Source: Nocardioides aurantiacus (GTDB taxonomy: Bacteria; Actinomycetota; Actinomycetes; Propionibacteriales; Nocardioidaceae). From it: DNA of 64,000 nt. The translations under genes and the position numbers were made by a program. The notes below the pieces were generated by a model. The model was not told the origin of the DNA, did no database searches, and saw only the letters and a program-made list of their open reading frames with translations. Shown here piece after piece: positions 61,350 through 64,000 of this stretch. Each line of letters opens with the position of its first letter. The first letter of the stretch is position 1. Location: contig NZ_RKHO01000001.1 in NCBI RefSeq assembly GCF_003752505.1, forward strand, positions 1,178,001 to 1,242,000, given 5' to 3'.

Positions 61350-61677
61350 CCACGGGCGCCGGAGCGGGGGTGACCACCCGGACGTCGTCGCGCCGCTCGG
61401 CGCGCTCGCGACGGCGCTCCTGCGCGAGCCGCTCGCGCCGCGCCTGGCGCTGCTCGGCGCGCTGGCGCCGCTCCGCCCGGGCGGCCTGGTCGCGCACGTC
61501 GTCCCCGGACTCGGTCGTCGGCCCGCCCGGCGGCTCCGTCGCGGAGTCGTCGACGACGATGTCCTGGCGCGGCGCGGGCGGGTCGACCGAGGAGCCGATC
61601 CCGCCGGCGGCGTACGCCCCCAGCGGGAGCAGCACCACCAGCACGGCGGCGAGGAGGACCTGGACCGGGCGGCTCAT
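61264..61677 (-). CDS. Secreted/anchored protein with Arg-Glu and polyacidic tail
   Basis: 137 residues. An N-terminal signal or anchor helix (about 5-25) precedes a Pro/Asp linker, an Arg/Glu/Ala helical stretch (about 65-100; ARAERRQRAEQRQARRERLA) and a C-terminal tail of almost pure Asp and Gly. It starts the minus-strand operon with the histidine kinase and response regulator, directly downstream of the TGAGAG-N2-CTCTCA operator. Its last 86 bases are read in another frame as the kinase's Thr-rich N terminus. Composition parallels the TRD-repeat protein at the other end. Function unknown; cation binding is possible. Confidence 0.8.
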   Translation of the reverse strand: MSRPVQVLLAAVLVVLLPLGAYAAGGIGSSVDPPAPRQDIVVDDSATEPPGGPTTESGDDVRDQAARAERRQRAEQRQARRERLAQERRRERAERRDDVRVVTPAPAPVDDDDDGAGGADDDGDDEDDGDDDDGDDD

Positions 61678-61710
61678 GCGGGGAGCCTGCCGGGCGCAGG
61701 TGGCAGCCGC

Positions 61711-61736
61711 GTGAGAGTCCGATGAGAGAGCTCTCA
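61711..61736. promoter_or_regulatory. Operator with 11-bp-spaced half-sites upstream of the two-component operon
   Basis: TGAGAG at 61712-61717 is repeated 11 bp later at 61723-61728. It then forms the inverted repeat TGAGAG-AG-CTCTCA (61723-61736). It lies 35 bp upstream of the polyacidic gene start (minus strand) and ~100 bp upstream of the divergent AMP ligase. It has the same core and spacing as the element at 57535-57584. Confidence 0.65.
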
Positions 61737-61833
61737 CGAAACCCGCGACCCGCCCGTCAGGACGGACGGGGCGCACTGTCACCCCGTCTGACTAGGGTGG
61801 CGGCAATCGTCTCTCGTGAGGGGGGTCACACCC

Positions 61834-63363
<1,530 letters not shown>

Positions 63364-63369
63364 ACGCCC

Positions 63370-63894
63370 GTGGCCACCTACCCACGCATCGAGGTCTCCG
63401 TCGACGTCGTGGCCCTCACCGCGGTCGAGCAGGTCCCGCACGTGCTGCTCGTACGCCGCGGCCGGCCGCCCTTCGAGGGTCGCTGGGCGCTGCCCGGGGG
63501 CTTCCTCGAGGTCGACGAGGACCTCGCACCCGCGGCCGCCCGCGAGCTGCACGTCGAGACCGGCATCGCGCTGCACCCCGACGAGCTCCGCCAGGTCGGG
63601 ACCTACGGCGACCCGCACCGCGACCCCCGTCGCCGCATCGTCAGCATCGCCCACCTCGCCGAGGTCGCGACCTTCGTCCACCCCGAGCCCGGCGACGGTG
63701 CCGTGCACGCCGCGTGGGTGCCGGTCGCCGAGATGCTGGGCGACGAGGCCGAGCCGATGGCCTTCGACCACGCCGAGATCCTGCGCGACGGCGTGCTCAC
63801 CAGCCGCTGGTCCCACCTCGCCCGCGAGACGGCCTCGCCCGAGACCGCCGAGGACGCGTGGCGGGCTCCCGAGTCCTGGGGCGAGCGCGGGTAG
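63370..63894 (+). CDS. NUDIX hydrolase
   Basis: 174 residues, hydrolysing a nucleoside diphosphate linked to another moiety (ADP-ribose type likely). The Nudix box runs from GGFLEVDEDL to RELHVETGI (~residues 47-70). The consensus REUXEEXGU has Val in place of the first Glu, but the remaining metal-binding Glu residues are there. VSVDVVALTAVEQVPHVLLVRRGRPPFEG and WALPG precede the box, as in the ADPR/NrtR-like group, but no DNA-binding domain follows. GTG 63370 lies 6 bases after the ligase stop. Confidence 0.92.
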   Translation: MATYPRIEVSVDVVALTAVEQVPHVLLVRRGRPPFEGRWALPGGFLEVDEDLAPAAARELHVETGIALHPDELRQVGTYGDPHRDPRRRIVSIAHLAEVATFVHPEPGDGAVHAAWVPVAEMLGDEAEPMAFDHAEILRDGVLTSRWSHLARETASPETAEDAWRAPESWGERG

Positions 63895-63904
63895 CCTCCG
63901 GCGC

Positions 63905-64000
63905 ATGCCGACCCTGGGTGAGCTCACCGCGCTGCTGGACCGTTGGTACCCGCCGCACCACGCCGACTCCTGGGACGCGGTCGGCCTGGTCTGCGGTGAC
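63905..64000 (+). CDS. Nif3-like dinuclear metal centre protein (5' part)
   Basis: Only the first 32 codons are in the window. The sequence TLGELTALLDRWYPPHHADSWD and AVGLVCGD match the conserved N terminus of Nif3/YbgI (DUF34) proteins, hexameric proteins with a two-metal centre; WDxVGL is diagnostic. The ATG lies 7 nt after TAGCCT (63892-63897), so the transcript is probably leaderless. In many actinobacteria it is followed by a zinc-ribbon domain protein. Continues beyond the right edge. Confidence 0.85.
   Translation, partial: MPTLGELTALLDRWYPPHHADSWDAVGLVCGD

Overview
The window is chromosomal DNA from a very GC-rich actinobacterium, most likely Nocardioides or a close relative in the Nocardioidaceae. 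This rests on base composition, on GTG/ATG starts with TANNNT -10 boxes just upstream, and on conserved actinobacterial gene orders: CIRCE-hrcA-dnaJ-rsmE-HIT-phoH-ybeY-CNNM-cytidine-deaminase-like-era, dgt-dnaG-tRNA-Asn, and aceE-DUF3052-peroxiredoxin-tRNA-Val. There are no insertion sequences, phage genes, rRNAs or CRISPR arrays. The genus is an inference.

Layout. 1-4.6 kb: the visible part of a PAP2 phosphatase, a PadR regulator with a DUF1707 partner, a short-chain fatty-acid transporter, two tiny coupled ORFs, and an ArsR-like regulator preceded by a 48-residue ORF and a double inverted-repeat operator. 4.6-14.7 kb: a metallo-hydrolase facing the HrcA-controlled chaperone genes, then rsmE, a GerM-like protein, HIT, a copper monooxygenase-like lipoprotein, phoH, ybeY and a CNNM protein. 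14.7-19.7 kb: a deaminase-like protein, a three-gene block for 10-methyl fatty acids (flavin oxidoreductase, CFA-type methyltransferase, flavin reductase-like protein), then era. 19.7-27.1 kb: dgt, a hydroxyacid dehydrogenase, a four-gene membrane/envelope operon (YihY type) on the minus strand, dnaG and tRNA-Asn. 27-32.3 kb: a PIG-L deacetylase, a DEAD-box helicase, a hairpin-rich gap, an orphan 718-residue membrane protein and a CAT-anticodon tRNA that overlaps its 3' end. 32.3-41.7 kb: general metabolism (LLM oxidoreductase, SDR, TetR/MFS pair, S9 peptidase, acetyltransferase, HAD phosphatase) and a MASE1-PAS histidine kinase. 41.7-52.4 kb: paired CNNM proteins, PP2C phosphatase, DUF3145, a stand-alone acyl carrier protein, a hydrolase, aceE, and a flotillin/NfeD pair. 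52.5-64 kb: DUF3052, two AMP-forming ligases, peroxiredoxin, tRNA-Val, a HEAT-like protein, an HNH/DUF222 protein, a two-component locus, NUDIX and the start of a Nif3-like gene.

The best candidate for an undescribed system is 57.5-61.75 kb. A two-component system (OmpR-type regulator plus kinase) and a eukaryotic-type protein kinase lie between two secreted, extremely charged low-complexity proteins. The promoters at both ends carry the same TGAGAG-N2-CTCTCA element, embedded in half-sites spaced 11 bp apart. This suggests a self-contained regulon that exports polyampholyte/polyacidic proteins.

Two DNA-level signals run through the window without regard to gene boundaries. GGGGGAG occurs about 26 times on the + strand and was never seen as CTCCCCC. 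The palindrome CGTACG is overused, often against the usual codon choice. All counts were made by eye.
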